Positions 1 to 8,414 are shown, counted from the first letter of the stretch. The stretch: 64,000 bases of DNA from Rhodocyclales bacterium (GCA_028292485.1 JAQGMG010000015.1:1-64000); one strand, 5' to 3'. The notes: generated from the sequence alone by a model not told the origin. Made by a program: numbers and translations.

Positions 1-70
1 CGAGAAAGTGGCTGCCGCGCTCGTCAAGTACGAGCTCGATCCAAACAAGCCGAACCCGATGACTGTTTGA
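1..70 (+). CDS. aceE: Pyruvate dehydrogenase E1, C-terminal end (partial)
   Basis: Only the last 22 codons are in the window. They read EKVAAALVKYELDPNKPNPMTV and stop with TGA at 68-70. This tail, and its place 25 bases before a lipoyl-domain E2 gene, match the C-terminus of the homodimeric AceE-type E1 of the pyruvate dehydrogenase complex, which decarboxylates pyruvate on thiamine diphosphate. The rest of the gene lies upstream of the window, so nothing can be said about its catalytic residues. Confidence 0.85.
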   Translation, partial: EKVAAALVKYELDPNKPNPMTV

Positions 71-95
71 TCCAGGCCGCACCAAAGGAAAACAA

Positions 96-1751
96 ATGAG
101 CCAACTCATCGAAGTCAAAGTCCCCGATATCGGCGACTTCAAGGACGTGCCGGTCATTGAAGTCCTCGTCAAAGTCGGCGACACCATCAAGGTTGACGAA
201 GCACTGGTCACGCTGGAAACGGACAAGGCCACCATGGATGTCCCCAGCCCGGCTGCAGGCGTGATCAAGGAAATGAAGGTCAAGACAGGTGACAACCTCA
301 GCGAAGGTTCGTTGATCCTGGTGTTGGAGGCGGCCGCTGTGGCAACACCGGCTGCTGCTGCGCCAGCACCTGCCGCCGCCAAGCCCGCGCCAGCAGCACC
401 TGCTGCAGCGGCCCCAGCGCCAGCGGTTGCTCCCGCTGCAGGGCCCACATCGCTGGTGGAGCTGAAGGTGCCGGATATCGGCGACTTCACCGACGTGCCT
501 GTCATCGAAATCTTTGTGAAAGTCGGCGAGACCATCGCCGCCGACGCGCCGCTGGTTGCACTCGAATCCGACAAGGCCACGATGGAAGTGCCGGCGGCGA
601 CCGGTGGTGTGGTCAAGGAAATTCGCGTCAAGGTCGGCGACCGTGTTGGCAAGGACGCTGTCATAGTTGTTGTCGAGGCGGCAGGCTCGGCACCTTCTGC
701 TCCGGCAGCTGCAGCACCTGCGCCGGTCGCAGCGCCAGCAGCAGCTCCGGCGGCCGTTGCTGCTGCGGCACCCGTCGCGGCGAAGACGTCTGCTCCGGTC
801 GCCACCGCACCTGCAGGCAAGGCCCACGCCAGTCCATCCGTGCGCCGTTTCGCGCGCGAGCTTGGTGTCGACGTGAACCTCGTTCCTGGCTCGGGACCGA
901 AGGGCCGTATCGTTGAAGAGGACATCCAGAACTTCGTCAAGGGTGTGATGGCACAAGTCGCTTCCGGCGGCTTGCAACAGACCCCGGCCGGCACGCCTGC
1001 CGGCGGCAATCTTGGTGGTCTCACCGTGCTGCCATGGCCGAAGATCGACTTCACCAAGTTCGGTCCGGTCGAGTCGAAGCCGCTGTCGCGTATCGCCAAG
1101 ATCAGTGGTGCCAACCTGCATCGCAACTGGGTCGTCATTCCGCACGTCACCAATCATGACGAATGCGATATCACCGACCTCGAAGCTTTCCGCGTGCAGA
1201 TGAACAAGGAGCTGGAAAAGAGCGGTGCCAAGCTCACCATGCTCGCGTTCATGATCAAGGCCGCAGTCGCCGCGCTCAAGCAGTTCCCCGGCTTCAATGC
1301 TTCGCTGGACGGCGAGAACATCATTCTCAAGCAGTACTACCACATCGGTTTCGCGGCTGACACGCCAAATGGCCTTGTCGTACCTGTCATCCGCGATGCT
1401 GACAAGAAAGGCGTTATCGAGATCGCCAAGGAGATGGGCGATCTCGCCAAGCTCGCGCGCGATGGCAAGCTCAAGCCCGAGCAGATGCAGGGCGGTTGTT
1501 TCTCCATCAGTTCGCTGGGCGGTATTGGTGGCACCTACTTCACGCCAATCATCAATGCGCCTGAAGTGGCCATCATGGGCGTATGCAAATCGGCTATTCG
1601 CCCGGTATGGGATGGCAAGGCCTTCGTGCCGCGCCTGATGCTGCCACTGTCGTTGTCGTGGGATCATCGCGTCATCGACGGTGCCGCTGCGGCACGCTTC
1701 AACGCCTACTTCGGCGGCGTGTTGCAGGACTTCCGTCGCGTACTGCTCTAA
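96..1751 (+). CDS. aceF: Dihydrolipoamide acetyltransferase, pyruvate dehydrogenase E2
   Basis: The E2 core transfers the acetyl group from lipoyl to CoA. The 551 aa protein has two lipoyl domains, with lipoyl-lysines in DKATMDV (about residue 44) and DKATMEV (about 160), separated by Ala/Pro-rich linkers. A peripheral-subunit binding domain follows (about 245-285, SPSVRRFARELGVD), then the acyltransferase domain ending in SLSWDHRVIDGAAA, whose His (about 524) is the family catalytic residue. An AAGGAAAAC ribosome site precedes the ATG. It lies 25 bases after aceE and is clearly in the same operon. Two lipoyl domains are within the normal range for proteobacterial E2. Confidence 0.97.
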   Translation: MSQLIEVKVPDIGDFKDVPVIEVLVKVGDTIKVDEALVTLETDKATMDVPSPAAGVIKEMKVKTGDNLSEGSLILVLEAAAVATPAAAAPAPAAAKPAPAAPAAAAPAPAVAPAAGPTSLVELKVPDIGDFTDVPVIEIFVKVGETIAADAPLVALESDKATMEVPAATGGVVKEIRVKVGDRVGKDAVIVVVEAAGSAPSAPAAAAPAPVAAPAAAPAAVAAAAPVAAKTSAPVATAPAGKAHASPSVRRFARELGVDVNLVPGSGPKGRIVEEDIQNFVKGVMAQVASGGLQQTPAGTPAGGNLGGLTVLPWPKIDFTKFGPVESKPLSRIAKISGANLHRNWVVIPHVTNHDECDITDLEAFRVQMNKELEKSGAKLTMLAFMIKAAVAALKQFPGFNASLDGENIILKQYYHIGFAADTPNGLVVPVIRDADKKGVIEIAKEMGDLAKLARDGKLKPEQMQGGCFSISSLGGIGGTYFTPIINAPEVAIMGVCKSAIRPVWDGKAFVPRLMLPLSLSWDHRVIDGAAAARFNAYFGGVLQDFRRVLL

Positions 1752-1760
1752 AGCGGACAA

Positions 1761-1795
1761 CGTGTGCATGGCGGCGAATTGCCGCCATGCACACG
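1761..1795 (+). other. Perfect 15-bp hairpin between aceF and BPH gene
   Basis: CGTGTGCATGGCGGC and its exact reverse complement flank the loop GAATT, starting ten bases after the aceF stop. No T-run follows, so it is not a classical intrinsic terminator. It could protect the 3' end of aceEF mRNA or lower read-through into the next gene. It ends 23 bases before the next ATG. Confidence 0.6.
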
Positions 1796-1818
1796 GTTCC
1801 CGATCAGACTGATCCGAG

Positions 1819-2391
1819 ATGACCACACTTACAGTCGTTCGCAAAAACGGTGCTGTCGCGATTGCCGCCGACGGTCTGACGACCTTCGGCGATACGCGCC
1901 TGCCTGCGGATTACAAGCGCGATCATGACAAGATCCTGTATCTCGCAGATTCGTGGATCGGGGTGTGCGGCAGTTCGGCGCATCACCTGGTGCTGGTCAG
2001 TGCGTTTCGCGAATTGGGTGACGTGCATTTGCGCAGCCGTGCGGAAGTGTTCGATACGTTCCGCCGCCTGCATCCTGTGCTCAAGGAGCACGCCTTCCTC
2101 AACCCCAAGGAAGATGACGACGATCCGTACGAGTCCTCGCAGATCACCTGCCTGATCGCCAATGCCACCGGCATTTACGGCGTGTATTCGTATCGCGAGG
2201 TATTTGCCTACGACCGTTTCTGGTCGGCAGGCTCGGGCCGCAATTTTGCCTTGGGCGCGATGTTCGCGGCCTATAACGCGCAATTGTCGGCAGAAGATGT
2301 GGCGCGCATCGGGGTGCGCGCCGGTATGGAGTTCGACACCTCATCGGCCGGTCCGATCAATGCGTATTCGGTGCCGTTGCAAGAGCCTTAA
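1819..2391 (+). CDS. BPH-type proteasome-like Ntn hydrolase (HslV relative)
   Basis: This 190 aa protein has the proteasome beta/HslV fold signature. Met is followed by Thr-Thr, so removal of Met would expose a catalytic N-terminal Thr1. VRKNGAVAIAADGLTTFGDT aligns with the HslV start VRRNGHVVIAGDG, giving Asp17. The lysine in HDKILYLADSWIGVCGSS fits the conserved Lys33 position of proteasomes after a short insertion. A distinct betaproteobacterial family of this kind (BPH) is known. Such proteins are often misannotated. There is no hslU-like ATPase nearby. It sits between aceF and lpdA on the same strand, which suggests co-transcription with pyruvate dehydrogenase genes. The substrate is unknown. 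Confidence 0.8.
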   Translation: MTTLTVVRKNGAVAIAADGLTTFGDTRLPADYKRDHDKILYLADSWIGVCGSSAHHLVLVSAFRELGDVHLRSRAEVFDTFRRLHPVLKEHAFLNPKEDDDDPYESSQITCLIANATGIYGVYSYREVFAYDRFWSAGSGRNFALGAMFAAYNAQLSAEDVARIGVRAGMEFDTSSAGPINAYSVPLQEP

Positions 2392-2477
2392 AAGAGTCAG
2401 TCAGATTGCAGCATCGCGACAGTGCCGAGCCAAGTCATTCGTCATGTCGTGGCCAAGTGAAAAAACAAGGAAAAACC

Positions 2478-4280
2478 ATGAGCCAACTCGTTGAAGTGAA
2501 AGTCCCGGATATCGGTGATTTCAAGGATGTGCCGGTCATCGAAGTGTTCGTCAAGGTCGGCGACACGATCAAGCTGGACGACCCCATCGCAGCGCTCGAA
2601 TCCGACAAGGCCACGATGGAAGTACCTTCTACCGCTGCTGGCGTGATCAAGGAAGTGCTGGTCAAGGAAGGGCAACGCGTTGGCGAAGGCGCTGTGCTGC
2701 TGAAGGTTGAAGCGGCCGATGCCACCGCGCCGGCTGTTTCCGCGCCCGCCGCCCTCTCCCCCAGCCCCACTCCCGCAAGCGGGCGAGGGGAGCCTCAAGT
2801 GGCTGCGCCAGCTATAAAGCCGGGCAGCTACACCGGCAAGGCAGATATCGAATGCGACATGCTGGTGCTTGGCGCCGGCCCTGGTGGTTATTCTGCGGCT
2901 TTCCGCTCGGCCGATCTTGGCATGAAGACAGTCATGGTGGAGCGCTATGCAACCCTGGGCGGCGTCTGTCTGAATGTCGGTTGCATTCCATCCAAGGCTT
3001 TGTTGCACGTTGCAGCGGTAATGGATGAGGCATCGCACTTTGCTGACGTGGGCGTGGCTTTCGCGGCGCCGCAGATCGATCTCGATCAGCTGCGCAAGCA
3101 CAAGGAAAAAGTCGTTGGCAAGCTCACCACCGGCCTGACGGGCATGGCCAAGATGCGCAAGGTCGAGGTCGTTCGTGGTTACGGTAGTTTCCTCGATGCC
3201 AATCACATTGAAGTTGAGCTCACCACTGGCGAAACGGGCCAGGTGCGCACCGGCGAGAAAAAAGTTGTCAAGTTCCAGAAGGCCATCATCGCGGCGGGTT
3301 CGCAGGCCGTGAAGCTGCCTTTCTTCCCCGAAGATCCGCGCATTGTCGACTCGACCGGCGCGCTTGAGCTGCGCCAGATTCCCAAGCGTATGCTGGTCGT
3401 CGGCGGCGGCATCATCGGTCTGGAAATGGCAACGGTATATTCTTCGCTAGGCGCACGCATCGATGTCGTCGAGATGATGGATGGACTCATGGCCGGCGCC
3501 GACAAGGATCTGGTCAAGGTATGGGAGAAGCAGAATACTCACCGCTTCGACAAGATCATGTTGAAGACCAAGACCATTGGCGCCGAGGCACGCGAAGACG
3601 GCATCCTCGTCAAGTTCGAAGCCGAAGGTGGTCAGGTTGAAGAGCAGAAGTATGACCTCGTGCTGGTTGCGGTTGGCCGCAGCCCGAACGGCAAGAAGAT
3701 CAGTGCTGACAAAGCCGGTGTGGCCGTCACCGATCGCGGATTCATCGACGTCGACAAGCAACAGCGCACCAATGTGCCGAATATCTTCGCGATCGGCGAC
3801 ATCGTCGGTCAGCCGATGCTGGCACACAAGGGTGTGCACGAAGGCCATGTTGCGGCTGAAGCGGCGCACGGCGAGAAGGTCTTCTTCGACGCCAAGCTCA
3901 TTCCATCCGTGGCTTACACCGAGCCGGAGGTGGCCTGGGCTGGCGTTACCGAAGCCGAAGCCAAGGCCAAGGGCATCAAGATCGGCGTCGGCAAATTCCC
4001 GTGGGCAGCTTCCGGCCGTGCGATTGCCAACGGTTGCGAATACGGTTTTACCAAGCTGATTTTCGATGAGGAGACGCATCGCATCATCGGCGGCGCCATC
4101 GTCGGGCCGAACGCTGGCGACATGATCGGCGAAGTCGCCCTGGCCATCGAGATGGGTTGTGATGCCATGGATATCGGCAAGACGATCCATCCGCATCCGA
4201 CGCTTGGCGAGTCCATCGGTATGGCGGCGGAGGTGTATGAAGGAACGTGTACCGATTTGCCACCGGTGAAGAAGAAGTAA
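2478..4280 (+). CDS. lpdA: Dihydrolipoamide dehydrogenase with N-terminal lipoyl domain (E3)
   Basis: E3 reoxidises dihydrolipoamide using FAD and NAD. I start at the ATG at 2478, preceded by AAGGAAAAACC; the longer open frame from 2406 has no support. The 600 aa protein has a lipoyl domain (lysine about 44, ESDKATMEV), a linker at about 80-125, then the flavoprotein: FAD motif GAGPGG, redox-active CLNVGC, NAD motif GGGIIGLE and the C-terminal HPHPT active-site loop. A fused lipoyl domain is common in betaproteobacterial LpdA. The linker contains SPSPTPASGRGEP, encoded by an in-frame palindromic repeat (2752-2794). It closes the aceE-aceF-BPH-lpdA operon. Confidence 0.95.
   Translation: MSQLVEVKVPDIGDFKDVPVIEVFVKVGDTIKLDDPIAALESDKATMEVPSTAAGVIKEVLVKEGQRVGEGAVLLKVEAADATAPAVSAPAALSPSPTPASGRGEPQVAAPAIKPGSYTGKADIECDMLVLGAGPGGYSAAFRSADLGMKTVMVERYATLGGVCLNVGCIPSKALLHVAAVMDEASHFADVGVAFAAPQIDLDQLRKHKEKVVGKLTTGLTGMAKMRKVEVVRGYGSFLDANHIEVELTTGETGQVRTGEKKVVKFQKAIIAAGSQAVKLPFFPEDPRIVDSTGALELRQIPKRMLVVGGGIIGLEMATVYSSLGARIDVVEMMDGLMAGADKDLVKVWEKQNTHRFDKIMLKTKTIGAEAREDGILVKFEAEGGQVEEQKYDLVLVAVGRSPNGKKISADKAGVAVTDRGFIDVDKQQRTNVPNIFAIGDIVGQPMLAHKGVHEGHVAAEAAHGEKVFFDAKLIPSVAYTEPEVAWAGVTEAEAKAKGIKIGVGKFPWAASGRAIANGCEYGFTKLIFDEETHRIIGGAIVGPNAGDMIGEVALAIEMGCDAMDIGKTIHPHPTLGESIGMAAEVYEGTCTDLPPVKKK
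2752..2794 (+). repeat. Palindromic repeat inside the lpdA linker
   Basis: CCCTCTCCCCCAGCCCCACT CCCGCAAGCGGG CGAGGGGAG is an imperfect palindrome built round CCCGCAAGCGGG. On the minus strand it would encode LPSPACGSGAGGEGG, the hallmark of a dispersed repeat family also present in leuS (54853-54956) here. It keeps the lpdA frame open and lies in the flexible linker, where an insertion would be tolerated. Confidence 0.65.
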
Positions 4281-4295
4281 ACGAGGACACCATGC

Positions 4296-4380
4296 ACCGT
4301 CATTCCCGCGAAAGCGGGAATCCACTCAGTGGCACAGACCTCACGTAGAAGTGGATTCCCGCTTTCGCGGGAATGACGGT
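4296..4380 (+). repeat. Paired dRS3-like inverted repeat, copy 1
   Basis: Two ATTCCC-GCGAAAGC-GGGAAT units in opposite orientation (ACCGTCATTCCCGCG... and ...CGCGGGAATGACGGT) enclose a spacer of about 30 bases. The unit matches the neisserial dRS3 consensus ATTCCC-N8-GGGAAT. The element starts 16 bases after the lpdA stop. Its spacer CAGTGGCACAGACCTCACGTAGA is nearly the same as that of copy 4 (38663-38743). Confidence 0.9.
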
Positions 4381-4421
4381 AAGAGAGTATTTGCTCTCGA
4401 TGTGAGTTTCAGTTGATCTAC

Positions 4422-4451
4422 AAAAAGGGCTGCCTGCGGGCGGCCCTTTTT
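4422..4451 (+). terminator. Rho-independent terminator after lpdA
   Basis: AAAAAGGGCTGCC TGC GGGCGGCCCTTTTT forms a GC-rich stem followed by five Ts. It ends the pyruvate dehydrogenase operon, so the cluster starting at 4767 probably has its own promoter. Confidence 0.85.
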
Positions 4452-4766
4452 CATTGTTGTGACAGGTTTCTTGTCATTGTCATTTCAATTGATGCCAACG
4501 GCATGTGGGTCGTTCTTTACCCGCCTTATGCCCCTTAGGGCGAGGTCACTGCCCAGTCGGGCGGGCCACGGCAAGAATTTTTCCGCAGCGCACTAGACTC
4601 CGCAACATCAGGTCTGAAGCCATTCTCCGACGACCTAGATATTGCTCTTGCTTGAAAGCGTGTTGTCCCTTGTTCTGAAGTAGAGGCCAACAGAATTTTC
4701 GATGCAAGCATGAAAATGCTTTATCCGTTGCGCCCTGTCGCGTGACATTTTCTTGGGAGTACGAAA
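4452..4766 (+). other. Intergenic region upstream of the IOR/FAS cluster
   Basis: About 315 bases without a supported gene. Open frames on the minus strand here (4546-4947, 4635-4910) lack family features and run into the next gene. The region must hold the promoter of the 17-kb cluster, but I see no confident -35/-10 pair. A ribosome site GGGAG lies seven bases before the GTG at 4767. Confidence 0.5.
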
Positions 4767-5468
4767 GTGAACATCTCCTTTCGCCGGTCGAACGGCCACA
4801 GTGACGCAAGTGAAATTTCCGCGCTGATCGCAGGTACGGGTGGGCTGGGTGTGGTTGGTCTGACACGCCTTGTCGCCGATTGCCTCGGTTCGCGCTTTCA
4901 GTGTGTGCATACAGAAGAGACGCGCGGCATCGCTCAGCGACGCGCACCGGTTCGTGCGATTGTCAGGGCAGGGCGCGTTGTCCGCTCGGCGCGCCTTCCG
5001 GACGGTCTGGTAGATGTGCTGCTTGCCGTCGAGGCGGCAGAAGCGCTGCGCGCTACCTCACATGTCGCGGAAGGCACGGTCTGCGTGCTGGCCGATCTGC
5101 TGATTCCCTCTTCCGGCGCCATGTCAGGCGCAACATCCATCGTCTCGGTGCCACGCGTTGCGGCAGCGCTGGAGGCGCGCGGCGCCCAGGTATTGGTCGT
5201 GCCGGTAGCGCAATGGCTACGTCGCGAGCGCCTGCCGGAAATGCTCAGCTCGACAGCGGTCTTCGGCGCAGCGTCGCAATTGCTTGGTTGCTCGCTCGAA
5301 CAAACCGAAGCATTCCTGGCGCGCCAACTTGGCAAGCGCATGTGGGAACAGAACTGGGAGGCAATGCATATCGGATATGCCGCAGCAAGCGCCGCGTGTC
5401 TGCTGGCCGAAGCACGCGCCGTTGCCAATGTCGGGCGCGATGCCGATCTTGATCTCGTGGCCGCCTGA
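4767..5468 (+). CDS. Indolepyruvate/2-oxoacid:ferredoxin oxidoreductase beta-like subunit
   Basis: The 233 aa product resembles IorB, the gamma-domain subunit of 2-oxoacid:ferredoxin oxidoreductases, which helps bind CoA. The glycine-rich start (LIAGTGGLGVVGLTRLVADC), the motif VHTEETRGIAQRRAPVRAIV and the region of AVEAAEALRATSHV fit this family. Translation starts at GTG (4767) with a good GGGAG site. Its catalytic partner, the iorA-like gene, is not adjacent but lies one gene downstream, with an acyltransferase-like gene between them. That arrangement suggests the enzyme serves acyl-ACP synthesis. The substrate cannot be read from the sequence; aryl- or branched-chain pyruvates are likely. 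Confidence 0.8.
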   Translation: MNISFRRSNGHSDASEISALIAGTGGLGVVGLTRLVADCLGSRFQCVHTEETRGIAQRRAPVRAIVRAGRVVRSARLPDGLVDVLLAVEAAEALRATSHVAEGTVCVLADLLIPSSGAMSGATSIVSVPRVAAALEARGAQVLVVPVAQWLRRERLPEMLSSTAVFGAASQLLGCSLEQTEAFLARQLGKRMWEQNWEAMHIGYAAASAACLLAEARAVANVGRDADLDLVAA

Positions 5469-5475
5469 GAACCCC

Positions 5476-6384
5476 ATGCGCAGCAATTCAGAAAACTCTT
5501 CGGAAAACGCCATGCGTGTTGTGACATTCCCCGGCCTCGGTGCAGCGTATCCACAGATGCTTGAAAAGTATCTCGCAGCCTATCCAGAAGACAGCGCACT
5601 CGTGCAAGGCTGGCGTGCACGTACCGAACTGGTCGAAGGCTCTGCCGAGTTCATGGCCGAGCTGCATGCCCAGGCCGAGATTCACGCGCTCAATCTGCTG
5701 TGGTGGCGCCGCGAAGGTGCGGCATTGAAGGTCGACGCGGTATGCGGTCACAGCCTTGGTTACTACGCGGCGCTCGTTGCGGCTGGCGTGATCAACGAAG
5801 AGACTTCATTCGGTCTGCTGATAGCAGTCCTGCACACCCTGTGGCCCGCCTTCACGGACAACACACAACACATCCATGTACTCACCACGCGGCATGCGAC
5901 GAATCTCGCTGCGCTCGCTGAACGCCATGACATGGAGCTGATCGCAGAAAACAACAGCATGCAGGGTGTGCTGTATGGATCGACCGCAGCGTGGGATTCG
6001 CTGACAAGTGATATGGGCGACGACATGCTGAGAGGTGTGTCGCTACCGACACGGGTGCCCTTCCACTCCGAGGCAGTAAAGCCACTCGCGAAAGCATTGC
6101 ACAGCGCAGTGCAGGCTGTGACCGACGAGCCAGGGGCATGCAGTTTGCCCTTGTGGTCACACATTGATGCAGCGCCTGTCGCAGACGGCGAGCAGGCTTT
6201 GGCATTGGTGGCATCGCAGCCATATCGTGCAGTGCGCTGGGCGCAGCTCGTGAAGACGGTATGCGAACGTGGTGTCAAGGAATTCATCGAGGTCGGCCCC
6301 AACCGTGTGCTGACGCAGATTGCACGCCTGAGCGTGCCGCATGTCGAAGCACGCTTTGTAGACCACCTGCGGCGTCAAGGGTAA
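5476..6384 (+). CDS. FabD-like acyltransferase, probably not malonyl-specific
   Basis: A 302 aa protein of the malonyl-CoA:ACP transacylase fold. The nucleophile motif GHSLGYY (Ser about 93) and a catalytic-type His in VPFHSEAV are present. Two FabD residues differ: the oxyanion-hole FPGQGSQ reads FPGLGAAY, and the arginine that binds the malonyl carboxylate (MRG in E. coli FabD) is replaced by hydrophobic residues in SFGLLIAVLHTLW. I infer transfer or hydrolysis of a non-carboxylated acyl group, plausibly the starter from the oxidoreductase. Start could also be the ATG at 5512. It lies 7 bases after the iorB-like gene and 5 before the iorA-like gene. Confidence 0.75.
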   Translation: MRSNSENSSENAMRVVTFPGLGAAYPQMLEKYLAAYPEDSALVQGWRARTELVEGSAEFMAELHAQAEIHALNLLWWRREGAALKVDAVCGHSLGYYAALVAAGVINEETSFGLLIAVLHTLWPAFTDNTQHIHVLTTRHATNLAALAERHDMELIAENNSMQGVLYGSTAAWDSLTSDMGDDMLRGVSLPTRVPFHSEAVKPLAKALHSAVQAVTDEPGACSLPLWSHIDAAPVADGEQALALVASQPYRAVRWAQLVKTVCERGVKEFIEVGPNRVLTQIARLSVPHVEARFVDHLRRQG

Positions 6385-6389
6385 TCAAG

Positions 6390-8354
6390 ATGACAACGAA
6401 ACAAATGTCCGGCTGCGAAGCTGCTGCACAAGGCGCCTGGGAAGCTGGCGTCAGCGTGGTTTCTTCCTATCCTGGCTCGCCCGTAACCTCGATCGTCGAT
6501 GCGTTTGCGAAGCTCGAAGACGTAAAGGTTACCTGGGCGACCAACGAAAAAGTGGCTCTGGAAATTGCTGCCGGCGTGGCTTACTCCGGCGCACGAGCGC
6601 TGTCGGTAATGAAGCACGTCGGCATGAATGTGGCAGCCGATGCGCTATTCAATCTTGCCTACACCGGTGTGCGTGGCGCGCTGGTCATCATCGTCGGTGA
6701 TGATCCCGGCGCGACGTGTTCGCAGAACGAACAGGACTCGCGCATGCTGGCCTACGCCGCCAATCTGCCGGTGCTGGAGCCTTCGGATTGCCAGGATGCG
6801 CTCGCATTTACGCGCATGGCGTTCGACATCAGCGAGCGCTACGACATACCTGTCATCGTGCGCATGACGACGCAGCTCTGCTACGGCTCACAGAAGGTCG
6901 TGGTGTCGGAGCGCAACGAACACATCATGGAAGGCGGTTTTGCCGGCCCGGTCGAGAAGTTCCTGTTGCTGCCGAACTTCGTACCCAATCGGCATCGTGC
7001 CTTGATCAATGCCAATGCACGCATCGCCATTGGCAGCGAAATAGCTTCCCTTTACGAAGAGCATTGGCCTGAGCATCGCGCCGAGCGCTACCCGATGGGT
7101 CTCATTTGCGCCGGTGCAACTTTCGCCGCAGTGCGCGAGCACTTTGAAGGTCAACTGCCGATCCTGCGCGTGGGTTGCTCCAATCCGCTGGCAGAGAATC
7201 GCATCCTCGCATTTGCAGAGCGCTGCGAAGAGATTGTGGTTACCGAAGAGTGTTCGCATTTTCTCGCCGACCGGATCCGCGCACTGGGCATCAAGGTGCG
7301 TTCGTATGGCGAGATGACGCAGGTCGGCGCCTTTAGCGTGGCGTCGCTGGCCAGCGTCGGTTTGCAACTGTCCGTGCGTCAGAATTCCCATGTGCCGCGC
7401 AGACCCATTTCAAAATTTCCGATTGCATTGGTCGCTGAGTCGCAAGCCGTGCCCGCCCTGTCTGCAGCATTCGAAACAGGAGGCCTGACGCCGCCGAATC
7501 GTCCACCAGGTTTTTGTGCAGGTTGCTCGCACGTCGGCATCTTCGACGTGCTGCGCGATCGCAAGTTGTATGTGGTCGGCGACATCGGTTGCTACACGCT
7601 TGGGGGCGCCAAGCCTTTTGGCGCGCTGCATTCCAACCTGTGCATGGCGGCGAGTATCGGTGTGCTGCAAGGTTACCTGCTGGCGCAGCCGGATCGCGAA
7701 GCGGAGGTACTGGCCGTCATTGGTGACTCGACCTTCTTCCACTCCGGCATTCCCTCATTGATCACGGCCGTGACGCAGGGCCATCGCGGCACCTTGCTGA
7801 TTCTCGACAACGCCGGCACGGCGATGACGGGCTTCCAGCAGACGGCGCTCAACCTGAGCAACGAGCGTTGGCGCGATCTGTTGATGGCACTCGGTGTCAC
7901 CAACTTCGAAGTGATACCCGCTCTGGATATCGGCATCATCAACAAGACGCTCGACGACATGCAACAGCGCGAAGGCTTCAAGGTCATCGTGCTCAAGGGC
8001 GAGTGCGTGCAGTCGCGGCCACGCAAGGGGCCAACCAGCTATCGCTACACGATTATTGAAGATGCATGTACCGCCTGCGGTATCTGCGCGCAACGCACCA
8101 ACTGCCCGAGTTTCTCGCTGACCGAATCACTCAGCGGCGCGCCGAAGATGCAGATCGGCAACGAGTGCATCGGTTGCGGCCTGTGCTCGCAGACCTGCCC
8201 CGAGAACGCCATTATCCCGCGCACCGTCAAGACTGGTTTTACGCCGGTCGACAAGGTGCTCGGCCGCGTGCGCTGGCATCGCATCATCGAATTCATACAT
8301 AGCCGCCCCGCGCTGCGGCGACTGGCATCACGCTTCGAGCGCGAGCTTTTTTGA
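6390..8354 (+). CDS. Indolepyruvate/2-oxoacid:ferredoxin oxidoreductase alpha-like subunit
   Basis: The 654 aa protein matches IorA, which oxidatively decarboxylates arylpyruvates to acyl-CoA on thiamine diphosphate and passes electrons to ferredoxin. Seen in order: the pyrimidine-binding domain (SSYPGSPVTSIVDAF), a central domain, the cofactor domain (GDIGCYTLGG; GDSTFFHSGIPSLI...LDNAGTAMTG) and two C-terminal 4Fe-4S sites (CTACGICAQRTNCP and CIGCGLCSQTCP). All cofactor motifs appear intact. A basic tail of about 45 residues follows the second cluster. The ATG at 6390 is used because the longer frame overlaps the previous gene. Its place between an acyltransferase and an ACP gene is unusual for IorA. 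Confidence 0.88.
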   Translation: MTTKQMSGCEAAAQGAWEAGVSVVSSYPGSPVTSIVDAFAKLEDVKVTWATNEKVALEIAAGVAYSGARALSVMKHVGMNVAADALFNLAYTGVRGALVIIVGDDPGATCSQNEQDSRMLAYAANLPVLEPSDCQDALAFTRMAFDISERYDIPVIVRMTTQLCYGSQKVVVSERNEHIMEGGFAGPVEKFLLLPNFVPNRHRALINANARIAIGSEIASLYEEHWPEHRAERYPMGLICAGATFAAVREHFEGQLPILRVGCSNPLAENRILAFAERCEEIVVTEECSHFLADRIRALGIKVRSYGEMTQVGAFSVASLASVGLQLSVRQNSHVPRRPISKFPIALVAESQAVPALSAAFETGGLTPPNRPPGFCAGCSHVGIFDVLRDRKLYVVGDIGCYTLGGAKPFGALHSNLCMAASIGVLQGYLLAQPDREAEVLAVIGDSTFFHSGIPSLITAVTQGHRGTLLILDNAGTAMTGFQQTALNLSNERWRDLLMALGVTNFEVIPALDIGIINKTLDDMQQREGFKVIVLKGECVQSRPRKGPTSYRYTIIEDACTACGICAQRTNCPSFSLTESLSGAPKMQIGNECIGCGLCSQTCPENAIIPRTVKTGFTPVDKVLGRVRWHRIIEFIHSRPALRRLASRFERELF

Positions 8355-8414
8355 CCTGCGCGAATCTGTATCCAAACGCAATTTTTCAACTGACTTTTTA
8401 AACGGGAGTGAATC

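Noticed and set aside
24-1844. 606 aa minus-strand frame opposite aceF
   Set aside because: It is the reverse shadow of the Ala/Pro-rich aceF gene: composition is skewed to Arg, Cys and Gly, and no domain is recognisable.
4296-4380. Possible CRISPR or IS end
   Set aside because: The repeat is a single inverted pair of dRS3-like units, not a regularly spaced direct-repeat array, and no transposase or cas gene is present.
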